Shown here one piece after another: positions 16,467 through 25,762 of a DNA stretch of 64,000 bases. A program made the position numbers and the translations under genes. The DNA is from Poriferisodalis sp965214215 (lineage in GTDB: Bacteria > Actinomycetota > Acidimicrobiia > Acidimicrobiales > Poriferisodalaceae). The notes under the pieces were generated by a model. That model had not been told where the DNA came from. It worked only from the letters and a program-made list of their open reading frames with translations, and did no database searches. The stretch is taken from positions 1,178,001 to 1,242,000 of the forward strand of contig NZ_CBDCBD010000003.1 of the NCBI RefSeq assembly GCF_965214215.1, read 5' to 3'. How positions within the stretch are numbered: the first letter of the stretch is position 1; every line of letters starts with the position of its first letter.

Positions 16467-18110
16467 ATGACGCAGACGGTTGCGAGCTTGGCGGTCGAGA
16501 CGCTCATCGCGAACGGCATCGACAATCTGTACTGCTTGCCCGGGGTGCAGAACGACCCCTTCTTCAATGCGCTGTACGACCGGCGTGATGCCCTGGCACC
16601 GATACAAACGCGGCACGAGCAGGGTGCGGCCTACATGGCGCTCGGCGCGGCGCTGGCGACCGGCGAGCCGCAGGCGTTCTGCGTGGTGCCGGGGCCCGGC
16701 CTGCTGAACACCGCCGCTGCGCTCAGCACGGCGTACGCCACCAACGCGCCGGTGCTGGCGCTGGTGAGCGAAATCCCGTCTGCGGGGATCGGCAAGGGTT
16801 ACGGCGCTCTCCACGAGCTGCCCGATCAGTTGGGCGTGCTGGAGCGGCTCACGCGGCATGCCGAACGCATCAGTGACGGTGCCGGTGCTCACGCCGTGCT
16901 CCGGCGTGCGATGACCGAGCTGCGCTCTGGGCGCCGCGGACCGGTCGGAGTGGAGGTTCCGACCGATATCTGGAGTGCGACCGTCGAATCCGCGCCCGAT
17001 GATCTCGTTGCCCCGGCACGACCGGGCCCCGAGCCCGACCACGCAGCCGTCGCCGAGGCGGCGCAGCTCATGGCAGCTGCAGAGCGACCCATGATCGTCG
17101 TGGGCGGTGGCGCGCAGGAGTGCCCCGAGCACGTCACCCGACTCGCCGAGCGGCTGTCTGCGCCGGTCGTCGCCTTCCGAAGGGGGCGCGGTGTGGTGTC
17201 GTCGGATCACCCGATGAGCATCACCACGCCGACCGCCTACCAGCTCTGGCCGCGGGTCGATGTGGTGATCGGGCTGGGCACCCGGATGGCCATGCAGCAG
17301 TCAGTGTGGGGCGTCGACGACGAGCTCAAGATCGTCCATGTCGACATCGATGCCGATGAGATCGGCCGCTTCGGACCGCCGACAGTGGGCATCCATGCAG
17401 ATCTCGCTGATGCGCTGCCGCTGCTCTCGGATGCACTCGGCACCACCCAGGCCGACCGTTCGGAGTGGCGCGCCGACCTCGAGCACGCTCGGGCCGGTGC
17501 CGAAGCCGCCACCGCCGCGGCGCTCGCGCCCCAGTACGGCTGGCTTGGCGCCATCCGGGCCGAGCTGCCGGGTGAAGGGATCTTCGTCGACGAGATGACC
17601 CAGTGCGGTTATGTGTCCTGGCTCGGGTACGACGTCTACCGGCCGAGAACGTTCCTCAGTGCGGGATACCAGGGGACGCTGGGTTACGGATTCGCCACGG
17701 CGCTGGGCGCAGCACATGCACGGCGCGACGTCCCGGTGCTGTCGATCATCGGCGACGGTGGGGCGCTGTTCACCCTCAACGAGCTGGCGACAGCGGTGCA
17801 CCATCGGATCCCGCTGACGACGATCGTGTTCAACGACCACGCTTACGGCAACGTTCGCCGGATCCAGCGGGAGCGTTTCGATGGCCGGGTCATCGCCAGC
17901 GAGCTCACGAGCCCGGATTTCGTGAAGCTGGCCGACTCATTTGGTGTCCGGGCCATGCGGGCGACCACGCCCGACGAGTTGCGCCCGTGCCTGCGCGAAG
18001 CACTGGGCTCCGATGAGCCGGCCGTGATCGAGGTGCCCTTCGGCGAGGTGCCGTTCCCGTGGCCGCACATCATGCGGCCACCGATCCGGGGCCAGCAGCC
18101 AAGCGGGTAG
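16467..18110 (+). CDS. Thiamine-diphosphate-dependent enzyme, acetolactate-synthase-like
   Basis: 547 aa with the three-domain ThDP decarboxylase layout. The catalytic Glu is E51 in RHEQGAAYM. The ThDP/Mg motif runs IGDGGALFTLNEL to FNDHAYGN (GDG...ND). The middle domain has DVVIGLGTRMA. GGAGGGG just before ATG 16467 is a strong ribosome-binding site. There is no regulatory subunit gene beside it, so it is more likely a catabolic enzyme (glyoxylate carboligase, benzoylformate decarboxylase or similar) than the biosynthetic IlvB. The substrate cannot be called from sequence. Confidence 0.8.
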   Translation: MTQTVASLAVETLIANGIDNLYCLPGVQNDPFFNALYDRRDALAPIQTRHEQGAAYMALGAALATGEPQAFCVVPGPGLLNTAAALSTAYATNAPVLALVSEIPSAGIGKGYGALHELPDQLGVLERLTRHAERISDGAGAHAVLRRAMTELRSGRRGPVGVEVPTDIWSATVESAPDDLVAPARPGPEPDHAAVAEAAQLMAAAERPMIVVGGGAQECPEHVTRLAERLSAPVVAFRRGRGVVSSDHPMSITTPTAYQLWPRVDVVIGLGTRMAMQQSVWGVDDELKIVHVDIDADEIGRFGPPTVGIHADLADALPLLSDALGTTQADRSEWRADLEHARAGAEAATAAALAPQYGWLGAIRAELPGEGIFVDEMTQCGYVSWLGYDVYRPRTFLSAGYQGTLGYGFATALGAAHARRDVPVLSIIGDGGALFTLNELATAVHHRIPLTTIVFNDHAYGNVRRIQRERFDGRVIASELTSPDFVKLADSFGVRAMRATTPDELRPCLREALGSDEPAVIEVPFGEVPFPWPHIMRPPIRGQQPSG

Positions 18111-18115
18111 AGCGC

Positions 18116-18325
18116 ATGCCGTTCAACATCAGCTTCTACCAGGACCAGGTCATGGCTGACGGCGTCAGCGACATAGCGCTCGAACCGTTGCCGCGGGTCG
18201 TGTACGTGCGTGAAGCGAATGTGGTGCCCATCTTGAAGCCGCGGGTGTGGCCGTTGGTAGCAGGTCTGGCGACGGCCGCTGCGATCGTTGGTGCCGCGAC
18301 GGATCGGACTGATCGTGTGGCGTAA
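18116..18325 (+). CDS. Small hypothetical protein carrying repeat copy A
   Basis: 69 codons from ATG 18116, 5 nt after the ThDP enzyme. The N-terminal half (MPFNISFYQDQVMADG) resembles nothing I recognise. The C-terminal half, NVVPILKPRVWPLVAGL and onward, comes from the 74-bp repeat shared with 20994-21067 and then stops soon after it. It looks like a chimera made by recombination or truncation at the repeat. Confidence 0.35.
   Translation: MPFNISFYQDQVMADGVSDIALEPLPRVVYVREANVVPILKPRVWPLVAGLATAAAIVGAATDRTDRVA
18222..18295 (+). repeat. 74-bp direct repeat, copy A
   Basis: Identical to 20994-21067 at 73 of 74 positions. It encodes the start of a small membrane protein (VPILKPRVWPLVAGLAT...). 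The copies lie 2772 bp apart and bracket the RES-Xre module and the IS5 remnant. Confidence 0.9.
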
Positions 18326-18683
18326 ACCAGATCGCAGTCCTGATCGACTCGGTCCCACATGGCGCGATGTTCGAGCGGCGTGGGACAAGCCCGAGTTCCG
18401 CAGGCGAGCCATTCGCTGGACTGTCGCCTTGGCAGCAGTTGCTTTGATCGTTTCCGCCATTGGTTCGATCCTTTGGGCAGAGGGGCCGCCCTTCGGTTCA
18501 TGGGGCTTCCTTGCTGGCACCGCGGCTGGTGCCGTCGCGCTGATTGTGCTGGTGGTGAGGTTGATCGTGGGAAGCCTGTTGCCGTTCGAGATCGGACGAG
18601 GCATCTACCGGTGGGTGACGGAGAAACGGCGTCACCGAGCGTGGTCGAAGCAAGCGGCACAGCGCGACATGTTCATGAAGTGA
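18315..18683 (+). CDS. Hypothetical membrane protein
   Basis: About 122 aa. There are two hydrophobic segments (AIRWTVALAAVALIVSAIG; AGTAAGAVALIVLVVRLIV), with a basic N-terminus and a basic C-terminal tail ending QAAQRDMFMK. No family recognised. The start is uncertain: TTG 18288 and GTG 18291 lie inside the repeat, GTG 18315 just past it. The repeat may supply its translation start. Confidence 0.5.
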   Translation: MWRKPDRSPDRLGPTWRDVRAAWDKPEFRRRAIRWTVALAAVALIVSAIGSILWAEGPPFGSWGFLAGTAAGAVALIVLVVRLIVGSLLPFEIGRGIYRWVTEKRRHRAWSKQAAQRDMFMK

Positions 18684-18839
18684 TGCATCGCCCCACCGAA
18701 ATAGCCAACACGGCTCTTCCGGTCGCGACCTACGTCGCGCTCCGGCCGACGGGATCGGCGCGTGGCGAGCACCGCAGTCGTGCGCATGAAATGACGACTC
18801 AATTTGCTCGCGGACGCTGTGATGTGTCGCCGCGGTACC

Positions 18840-19358
18840 TCAGAAGTGGGCGACCTTTGCCAGCAGCGTTGTTTCGGGGCGGCCTTCGGCTGTGGCTGCC
18901 CATCCGACGAGATCGGGCCGGGATCCGAACAGGGCGATGACGTGGCCGTCGCGGTCGGGACCGGGCTGCGTTCCTTGATCCACCTGCCAGCCCCGCGCCT
19001 CTCCGGGCTGCAGCGCTGCGGAGGGAGCGATGAGGCCGTCGGTGTCGGCTCGGTGGGCACTTGCGAACCGGCTGCACGCCGGCCACGTCGTCGGGTCGCC
19101 AGTCATCGTCTCGGGTGGCAGGTCGGGCTGAAGCGACGGCGGGTCGCCGATCTCGACGGCCCAGAGAGCGCGTTGGATCGTGCCGATGTCGGCAGGGTCG
19201 CTGATCTCCTCATGGCGCAGGAATTCAGCCCACGCGCCGTCGGGTGTATCGCAGAAGTAATGGGTCAGGTCGCCTGTGTCGTTCCAGCGGCTGGCGGGCT
19301 GGGAGCTGTCTTCCCGCAGGAACGGAAGGCGTGGGTCGGTGTGGCGGAAGACGATCAT
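18840..19358 (-). CDS. RES-domain toxin (NAD+-degrading family)
   Basis: 172 aa. The conserved Arg is in the N-terminal FRHTDPRLPF, the Glu in GAWAEFLRHEEI, and the Ser late in GLIAPSA: the R-E-S triad that names the domain. Family members degrade NAD+ or ADP-ribosylate targets. ATG 19358 overlaps the antitoxin stop (4 nt), the usual RES-Xre coupling. Confidence 0.82.
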   Translation of the reverse strand: MIVFRHTDPRLPFLREDSSQPASRWNDTGDLTHYFCDTPDGAWAEFLRHEEISDPADIGTIQRALWAVEIGDPPSLQPDLPPETMTGDPTTWPACSRFASAHRADTDGLIAPSAALQPGEARGWQVDQGTQPGPDRDGHVIALFGSRPDLVGWAATAEGRPETTLLAKVAHF

Positions 19359-19975
19359 GTCGCGGGCGATGACACCAGCGCGCTGGCAAGCTCGCGAACG
19401 CGCCGTGCTGCGGGGTCATCGGGGGACCACTGCGTGCCGAGCGCTTCGGCGGGAGCGGTGCCGTGCAGCTGCGATCGTGGCCGATCGAACCAGCGCCGGA
19501 TGCCGATGTCGTTGTACGCGCCAGCCAGGTCGCCTACAACGAGCGCCAGAAAGTGCACGCGAGCGGCCACCGAGTCAGGGGTAGATCGCTCGCCCGAGCG
19601 ATACCGCCGCGCGCTCGACTGGGAGATTCCAAGGAGCCGGACTGCCAGTTCGAGACCGAGGACTTCCACCAGCGCGGGCCACTCGTGCCTCGGCGCGGGC
19701 GACTGCTCCAGTGCGTCAATGATCTTGGTCACCAGTGCTCGAATCTGGGCGGGGTCGCCGGTTCGCAACTGTTCGAACTCGGCCACGAATGCCTCGCCGA
19801 TGCCGGCCTTGGCCATCCCCGACCGAAGCTGTTCGAGCGCAGAGAAGTCCAGGCAGGTGACCGGCTCGCCCAACAGTCCCATTGCGTCAGCACGACTCAA
19901 CGCCGCGGCCGTGTGAGGTGCCAGCCCGAGTTGGTCGAACGGACTGTCTACAGACTGCATTCGGAGATTTCTCAC
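19355..19975 (-). CDS. Xre/MbcA/ParS-type antitoxin of the RES module
   Basis: 206 aa. The central helix-turn-helix-like segment is LAVRLLGISQSSARRYRSGERSTPDSVAARVHFL. The C-terminal toxin-binding part is IGIRRWFDRPRSQLHGTAPAEAL, the typical W-F-pattern of MbcA/ParS antitoxins. GTG 19975 lies 7 nt after TATCTT (19983-19988), consistent with a leaderless mRNA; ATG 19960 is the alternative start. Confidence 0.8.
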   Translation of the reverse strand: MRNLRMQSVDSPFDQLGLAPHTAAALSRADAMGLLGEPVTCLDFSALEQLRSGMAKAGIGEAFVAEFEQLRTGDPAQIRALVTKIIDALEQSPAPRHEWPALVEVLGLELAVRLLGISQSSARRYRSGERSTPDSVAARVHFLALVVGDLAGAYNDIGIRRWFDRPRSQLHGTAPAEALGTQWSPDDPAARRVRELASALVSSPAT

Positions 19976-20246
19976 AGTCCAAAAGATATCCGACCAGTGG
20001 GATCAACGAGGACCCCGCCGACCCGAACCGTCAACGCGCCCGCTGGGTCTTGCATTTCGACGAGCCATTCACCGTGCCCGACAGCGACCGCTGAGCCTGC
20101 GGGCCTCTCCCGCCAACCCACCGCTCAGAATTGACGGAGCCTTAGAGGCCGCGCGGACAGGCGACCGTCCACCAGTCGTCGGGTTGGGCCCGCTGTGATG
20201 CGGGCTGCGCTCCGAACCGACGACATGGCGGAGGTGCCTGCACGTC

Positions 20247-20660
20247 ATGCGCGCTCAGACGACCGCTGTGGTGGATGTGATCTGGGCGGCGGTCGAGCCG
20301 CTGTTGCCTCGGGCGCCGGATCGCCATCCGCTGGGCTGCCACCGGCCCCGGCTCAGCGACCGGCTGTGCTTGGGGGGATCATCTGGCGGCTGGTGCTGGG
20401 CTGCTCGTGGCAGTCCGTGGAGATCCTCTTGGACAACCAAGTGTCGGACACCACGCTGCGGTCCCGCCGCGACGAGTGGGTCGCCGCTGGGGCTGCGCTG
20501 GCGAGTCGAGCGCACCAACTCATGGCTGTCCAACTACGGGCAGCTCCGCCGCAACACCGACCGAAAACCCTCGCACCGCCTCGCCCAGCTCGCTCTCGCC
20601 GTCGCCCTGATCATCACCATCAAACTCATCGACCACCGCAACCGATGGCATTCCCACTGA
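20247..20660 (+). pseudogene. IS5-family transposase remnant
   Basis: Pieces of one transposase appear in two frames. First AVVDVIWAAVEPLLPRAPDR, then, one frame over, GIIWRLVLGCSWQSVEILLD and TLRSRRDEWVAAG, then back in the first frame VERTNSWLSNYGQLRRNTDR and AVALIITIKLI. The central catalytic part of the protein is deleted. No terminal repeats were found. Confidence 0.8.
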
Positions 20661-20741
20661 CCACCTATCCGCTAACGCTCTTATGAGAACGTCCCAGGCT
20701 GAATCACTGCGCTGGTATTGTCGGGCCGATAAAGCGTCAAT

Positions 20742-21008
20742 TTGCAGCAGTCGGGTTCATGTTCGAGTCCCTACGATGCGCCGCCCAACATCCCGCCGGA
20801 TTGTTCTTTGAAACTCGTCGAGATCGTCACTTATGTGTGGACTCCGCCCGTTATTCGGTGGGTTCCTAAGGTGGTGGGGTGGGCCTACAAGTGGGTCAAG
20901 GGTGTCGAGAAGAAATTCCCGATCACTCAGGAGGTCGCCGAGGAGGTAGAAGGGGGGGCTTGGGAGCCGGTCTCAGAGTGGGTGGAGCGATATTGGTGCC
21001 CATCTTGA
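20742..21008 (+). CDS. Hypothetical small protein
   Basis: Up to 88 codons (TTG 20742, or TTG 20808). Aromatic-rich, for example IVTYVWTPPVIRWVPKVVGW and YKWVKGVEKKF, with an acidic C-terminus (VAEEVEGGAWEPVSEWVERYW). It ends 15 nt inside repeat copy B. No family recognised; it may not be a real gene. Confidence 0.3.
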   Translation: MQQSGSCSSPYDAPPNIPPDCSLKLVEIVTYVWTPPVIRWVPKVVGWAYKWVKGVEKKFPITQEVAEEVEGGAWEPVSEWVERYWCPS

Positions 21009-21067
21009 AGCCGCGGGTGTGGCCGTTGGTAGCAGGTCTGGCGACGGCCACTGCGATCGTTGGTGCC
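20994..21067 (+). repeat. 74-bp direct repeat, copy B
   Basis: Second copy of 18222-18295, one mismatch. Here the reading frame continues into a full-length two-segment membrane protein, so this copy looks like the original. Confidence 0.9.
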
Positions 21068-21283
21068 CACTTTCTCCTGTTTCCGGAATCTGGCCGGCGA
21101 GTCCCCATTTTGCTTCTCGCATTGGCAGCGGCAGTAGCCCCCTTCGCCGACGCGCGGCGGGACCGCAGGCGATCCGAAGGCAATGACGATCGGGAGACGG
21201 CGAGCGGGTGGCAGCCGTGGGGCCGTGCCCGCAGCGAGGACGTGGTCCACCCTTGGCAACGTTGGCGCAGCGACGACACGTGA
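20996..21283 (+). CDS. Hypothetical two-segment membrane protein
   Basis: 95 aa from GTG 20996. Hydrophobic segments are WPLVAGLATATAIVGAHFLL and VPILLLALAAAVAPFA; the tail is basic and polar (ADARRDRRRSEGNDDRE). GGAG lies at 20983-20986, 9 nt before the start. No family recognised. The first 24 codons are the 74-bp repeat. Confidence 0.45.
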   Translation: MPILKPRVWPLVAGLATATAIVGAHFLLFPESGRRVPILLLALAAAVAPFADARRDRRRSEGNDDRETASGWQPWGRARSEDVVHPWQRWRSDDT

Positions 21284-21369
21284 TGAGCCTCAAACGCTTC
21301 GGACCGGGCTGCACCTGCAAGACGAGCGCCCGCGGGCAGCGCGGACATGCGTATGAGGTGCGGGCCTGA

Positions 21370-21777
21370 ATGGAGTCGTCGGCGCCGTGGCCGCCCATGG
21401 GTCGATCTGAATCTGCTGCCATCTTGGATACGGCGACTCCGCTGCGTCGGTTCGCAGCGCTGCTAATCGACGGGTTGGTGAGTTCGCTGACGCTCGGAAT
21501 CGGCTGGTTGATCTGGTTGGCGTTTGCGCTGCGCCGGGGCCAGACTCCCGGAAAGCAGGTTCTGGGCTTGGCCGCGGCACATGGCGACGGCAGCCAGTTC
21601 GGATGGGGCCGGACGTTGGCCAGAGAAGCGCTCAAGAACCTGTTCTGGTGCGTGACGTTTGGTGTCGACTTCCTCGTGGACGCTCTGCTGATTCTGCTAG
21701 GCGACGACGAGAGCCGCTCGGTGACCGACCGGCTCATCGGCAGCCGTGTGGTCAATCGTCGGGGGCCGAGCACCTGA
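21370..21777 (+). CDS. RDD-family membrane protein
   Basis: 135 aa. The RDD core is LRRFAALLIDGLVSSLTLGI with the characteristic R-D-like arrangement, then RRGQTPGKQVLGLA and DRLIGSRVV near the end. Two or three membrane segments. RDD proteins are of mixed or unknown function (some act in Na+/H+ exchange or secretion). Confidence 0.8.
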   Translation: MESSAPWPPMGRSESAAILDTATPLRRFAALLIDGLVSSLTLGIGWLIWLAFALRRGQTPGKQVLGLAAAHGDGSQFGWGRTLAREALKNLFWCVTFGVDFLVDALLILLGDDESRSVTDRLIGSRVVNRRGPST

Positions 21778-21879
21778 GCCTCGTTACGCCCGCTGGTTGA
21801 GAGGCTGACTCCGTCCAGGGTCCACCCCGCTGGCGGACCCGCTCGTTGCCTTTGCGACGGGCCGCAGGGAAATGCAGCC

Positions 21880-23247
21880 ATGGATCAACGTGCGGCCAGT
21901 ACCTTTGCCGCACGCCGCGGCCGGGCCGCGAGCATGCCACAGGGGCTGATCATGACCTCAGCAGGGGCCAAGAACGCGGCTGCGTCGGTGAACTTGCCGG
22001 TCGGCTTTGCCTGTCACGTGGGCAACATCGGCATGAAAGACGACACGGACGACGTGGTGGTCCTCGCGGCCGATCGGTTGACGTCGGCAGCCGGTGTGTT
22101 CACCAAGAGCAGGTTCGCCGGCGCCAGCGTGCGCCTCAGCCAATCCAACGCAGCCGACGGGCACGCACAAGCGGTGGCGGTCGTGTCGAAGAACGCGAAT
22201 GTGGCGACCGGGGAGCAGGGGGAGTGGGACGCAGCAAATCTCGCGCAGCGAGTCGCCGAGCTGGTGGGCTGCGAGCCCGACCAGGTGCTGGTGGGCTCCA
22301 CCGGAGTGATCGGCGTGCCCTATCCCGAGGGGAAAGTCGACGCGTACTTCGGCCGGCTGGCTGGGGCTGCCGAGGGAACTGTCCCAATAGCCGAACGCAC
22401 CGACGACCTGGTAGCTCGGCGTGGCGGGCCGACCGGCGTCGGCGACGTCGATGACCTGGATCACGGCGGTAGAAAAGGCCTGTGGACGACCGACGCGGCT
22501 GCTGCGGCTGCTGCGATCATGACCACCGACACGCATCCCAAGACGGCGAGTGCTTCGGCGGGCGCCGCCACGGTGGTGGGCATCGCCAAGGGCTCGGGGA
22601 TGATCGAGCCCGACATGGCCACGATGATCTCGGTGATGACCACCGACGCCGAGATCGCACCTGACCGGCTTGACGCCATGCTGCGTCGGGTGTGCGATGT
22701 GACCTTCAATGCGCTCAGCGTGGACACCGACACTTCCACCAGCGACATGGTGGTGATGCTGGCGAACGGGGCAGCCGGTCCGGTTGACGAGGCTGAACTG
22801 GAAGCCGCGCTGGGTGCCGTCAGCTTGGACCTCACTCGCCAACTGGCATTCGACGGCGAGGGCGCTGAGACTCTCATCGTGGTGACCGTGAACGAAGCAC
22901 GCGACGACGCACAGGCGAAGCGCGTCGCCAAGGCAATTGTGAACTCCCCGCTGGTGAAGACCGCCGTGCACGGCTGTGATCCCAACTGGGGCCGGGTCGC
23001 GATGGCGATCGGCAAGTGCAGCGACGAGACCGACATCGACCCCGAGCGCATCCGGATTCGATTCGGCGACCAAGAGGTGTACCCGACGCCTGCAACGCCC
23101 GAGGCCCTTGCGGAGCTTGAGGCATACCTGGCTTCGGACGAGGTGCTGATCTCGGTGGACCTGGGCATCGCAGATGGCTCGTTCACCGTGTACGGCTGCG
23201 ACCTCACCGACCAGTACGTCCGCATCAACGCCGACTACACCACGTGA
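21880..23247 (+). CDS. argJ: ArgJ-family ornithine/glutamate N-acetyltransferase
   Basis: Transfers acetyl from N-acetylornithine to glutamate (arginine synthesis). The self-cleavage site is MIEPDMATMISVM, where the Thr becomes the N-terminal nucleophile. IMTTDTHPK and VKTAVHGCDPNWGRVAMAIG are also family motifs. A polar insertion of ~25 residues (around DDLVARRGGPTGVGDVDDLD) precedes the TTDT segment. No other arg gene is nearby, so a role outside arginine synthesis is possible. Start uncertain: ATG 21880, 21934 or 21952. Confidence 0.85.
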   Translation: MDQRAASTFAARRGRAASMPQGLIMTSAGAKNAAASVNLPVGFACHVGNIGMKDDTDDVVVLAADRLTSAAGVFTKSRFAGASVRLSQSNAADGHAQAVAVVSKNANVATGEQGEWDAANLAQRVAELVGCEPDQVLVGSTGVIGVPYPEGKVDAYFGRLAGAAEGTVPIAERTDDLVARRGGPTGVGDVDDLDHGGRKGLWTTDAAAAAAAIMTTDTHPKTASASAGAATVVGIAKGSGMIEPDMATMISVMTTDAEIAPDRLDAMLRRVCDVTFNALSVDTDTSTSDMVVMLANGAAGPVDEAELEAALGAVSLDLTRQLAFDGEGAETLIVVTVNEARDDAQAKRVAKAIVNSPLVKTAVHGCDPNWGRVAMAIGKCSDETDIDPERIRIRFGDQEVYPTPATPEALAELEAYLASDEVLISVDLGIADGSFTVYGCDLTDQYVRINADYTT

Positions 23248-23287
23248 AGCGCCGCACACGACCCTCTTGGGCGATGAGCCTGCATCC

Positions 23288-25651
23288 ATGAGCACTGGCG
23301 ACGACCCGATCCTTGCGCCGCTGAACGCGGGCCAGCGGGCTGCGGTGCTGCACGGCGACGGCCCGGCGCTCGTGGTGGCCGGGGCCGGATCGGGCAAGAC
23401 CCGCGTGCTGAGCCATCGCATCGCTTACCTGCTGGCGCACCTCAATATCAGCCCGTTCGGCCTGCTGGCGATCACCTTCACTAACAAGGCGGCGGGGGAG
23501 ATGCGCGAGCGCATCGGCAGCCTCGTGGGCCCGGTGGCGCAGCGGATGTGGATCTCCACCTTCCACAGCGCCTGCGCCCGGATTCTGCGTAGCCACGCCG
23601 ATGTGCTCGGCTACCCCGCCACGTTCAGCATCTATGACCAGGCCGACTCGCGGCGCCTCACCCGCTATGTGGTGCGCGACCTCGATTTGGACCCCAAGCG
23701 ATACAACGAGCGCGCAGTCCACGCCGCGATCTCGACCATGAAGAATCAGCTCACGACGCCGACCCGCGCAGCTGAGCTGGTCGACTCGCCCGACGGCGGC
23801 GGCCCGTTCAACCGCGACGTGGCCCGGGTCTACTCCGAGTACCAGAAGCGGATGCGACGCGCGGGCGCCATGGATTTCGACGATTTGCTGATGCTGGGCG
23901 TGGAGCTGCTCACCACTCACGACGAGGTGGCCGAGCACTACCGGCAGCGCTTCTCGCACATCCTGGTCGACGAGTACCAAGACACCAATCTGGCGCAGGT
24001 GCGGTTGATCGGGTTGCTGAGCGGACCCGCCCAGAACGTATTCGTCGTCGGCGACTCCGACCAGTCGATCTACGCGTTCCGGGGCGCGGACGTCACCAAC
24101 ATCTTGGAGTTCGGCGCCACTTTCGATCACAGTTCGACCTACGTGCTGGACCAGAACTACCGCTCCAGCCAGGCGATCCTGGACGCTGCCAATTCGGTGA
24201 TCCGCAACAACCTCGGACGGCCAACGAAGAACCTGTGGACCGACCAGTCCGGCGGTGCCAAGCCGATTAGCTACCGCGGAACCAATGAGGAAGACGAGGC
24301 GCGCTACATCTGCACGGAGCTGCGACGCCTCCACGGCGAGGGCCGGATCGACTGGTCCGACGCTGCGATCTTCTACCGGTCGAACGCCCAGTCACGCGTG
24401 ATCGAAGAAGAGCTCGTTGCCAACGACGTGCCGTATCAGATCATCGGCGGCACCCGGTTCTATGACCGGCGCGAGATCAAGGATGCGCTGGCGTTCCTGC
24501 GTGCTGCGGTGAACCCGTCCGATGAGGTGTCGCTCAAGCGAGTTGTGAACCTGCCCGCCCGCGGCATCGGCGACCGCACGATCGCCAAGCTCGACGACGT
24601 GGCGGCGCGCGGCGATACCTCGCTGGCCGAAGTGATCGACGGGCTCGAATCGCTCGGCGTGCGGGGCACCGCCCGCGGTGGTCTGCTGCAGTTCCGCGAG
24701 CTGATGGGTCGTGCTCGGGCCCAGATTCCCAACGGTCCCGCTGCGGTGCTGGAAGTGGCACTGGCCGAATCGGGCTACGTGCAGGCGCTGCAGGACGAGG
24801 GGACGGTCGAGGCAGACGGTCGGCTGGAGCATCTCGAAGAGCTGGCGGGCGCCGCGGCCGACTTCGAGGACTGCGACGAGTTCCTCGAGCAGGTCTCGCT
24901 GGTGAGCGACGTCGACGCGATGACCGATGCCTCGCAGGTCTCACTGATGACGCTCCACTCCGCCAAGGGCCTCGAATTCGACCTCGTGTTCGTGACCGGC
25001 ATGGAAGACGGCGTCTTCCCCCATCACCGCTCGATGACCGATTCCATCGAGCTCGAAGAGGAACGCCGCTTGGCCTACGTCGGCATCACCCGCGCTCGCA
25101 AGCAGCTGTACCTGACCCATGCGTGGAGCCGGATGCTGCACGGCCAGACCAGCTACAACCCGCCGAGCCGGTTCATCGGCGAGATCCCCTCCGAGCTGCT
25201 CGACGATCGCTCGCCTGACACCGGCCGCTACGGCTCGTCATGGCGGCCAGCGACGAGCGATTGGGGTGCCAATCGCCGCGCCAGCGAGCCCAGCGAATAC
25301 AGCCAGCTCGACGAGGCAGAACTTGCTGTTTCCCAACAGCAGCGGGCCGACCCCGCTCGCCATGACGACAGCACCTCCAAGGGCCGCGAATCTCGTCGCG
25401 AGGAGGCCCGACGCCGGGTAGCAGCCCGGCTAGGGGAGCCCAAGCCGGCACCGAAGGCCGATCTTGGCTACGCCGTCGGCGATGACGTACTGCACGCCCG
25501 TTTCGGTGCCGGTGTTGTCCAGCAGGTGCGGCCCGACGGTGACGACTGGGAGGTCACCGTTCACTTCGCCGACGTCGGCACCAAGACGCTCGTCGCCAGC
25601 TTCGCCGACCTCCGCCGCCTGCGCTCCAGCGGCTCGGCACAGACGAACTAG
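23288..25651 (+). CDS. pcrA: UvrD/PcrA-type DNA helicase
   Basis: 787-aa SF1A 3'-5' helicase for repair and replication restart. Walker A AGAGSGKT (31-38), motif Ia ITFTNKAAGEMRERI, motif II DEYQDTN, motif III VVGDSDQSIYAFRGA, motif IV QNYRSSQAI, motif V TLHSAKGLEFDLVF and motif VI VGITRARKQLYLTHA are all present. The C-terminal Tudor-like domain (VGDDVLHARFGAGVVQQV) is the RNA-polymerase-binding part of PcrA. ATG 23288 gives the canonical N-terminus, 40 nt after argJ. Confidence 0.95.
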   Translation: MSTGDDPILAPLNAGQRAAVLHGDGPALVVAGAGSGKTRVLSHRIAYLLAHLNISPFGLLAITFTNKAAGEMRERIGSLVGPVAQRMWISTFHSACARILRSHADVLGYPATFSIYDQADSRRLTRYVVRDLDLDPKRYNERAVHAAISTMKNQLTTPTRAAELVDSPDGGGPFNRDVARVYSEYQKRMRRAGAMDFDDLLMLGVELLTTHDEVAEHYRQRFSHILVDEYQDTNLAQVRLIGLLSGPAQNVFVVGDSDQSIYAFRGADVTNILEFGATFDHSSTYVLDQNYRSSQAILDAANSVIRNNLGRPTKNLWTDQSGGAKPISYRGTNEEDEARYICTELRRLHGEGRIDWSDAAIFYRSNAQSRVIEEELVANDVPYQIIGGTRFYDRREIKDALAFLRAAVNPSDEVSLKRVVNLPARGIGDRTIAKLDDVAARGDTSLAEVIDGLESLGVRGTARGGLLQFRELMGRARAQIPNGPAAVLEVALAESGYVQALQDEGTVEADGRLEHLEELAGAAADFEDCDEFLEQVSLVSDVDAMTDASQVSLMTLHSAKGLEFDLVFVTGMEDGVFPHHRSMTDSIELEEERRLAYVGITRARKQLYLTHAWSRMLHGQTSYNPPSRFIGEIPSELLDDRSPDTGRYGSSWRPATSDWGANRRASEPSEYSQLDEAELAVSQQQRADPARHDDSTSKGRESRREEARRRVAARLGEPKPAPKADLGYAVGDDVLHARFGAGVVQQVRPDGDDWEVTVHFADVGTKTLVASFADLRRLRSSGSAQTN

Positions 25652-25762
25652 CTTCCGAGGCAGCAGGGAAATCTGCGACGTTGTAACCGGCTGGATTGCT
25701 GGAGCGCAGGGCGCTGCCGCCTCCACAGCGGGCGCGCGGTCTTCGCTCCTATGCTCCCCGCC

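Noticed and set aside
19882..20094. Short plus-strand frame after the RES-Xre pair
   Set aside because: It overlaps the start of the antitoxin gene on the other strand and has no recognisable motif or ribosome-binding site.
20700..20800. tRNA-like T-arm string (GTTCATGTTCGAGTCCC)
   Set aside because: No acceptor stem or anticodon arm can be folded around it.
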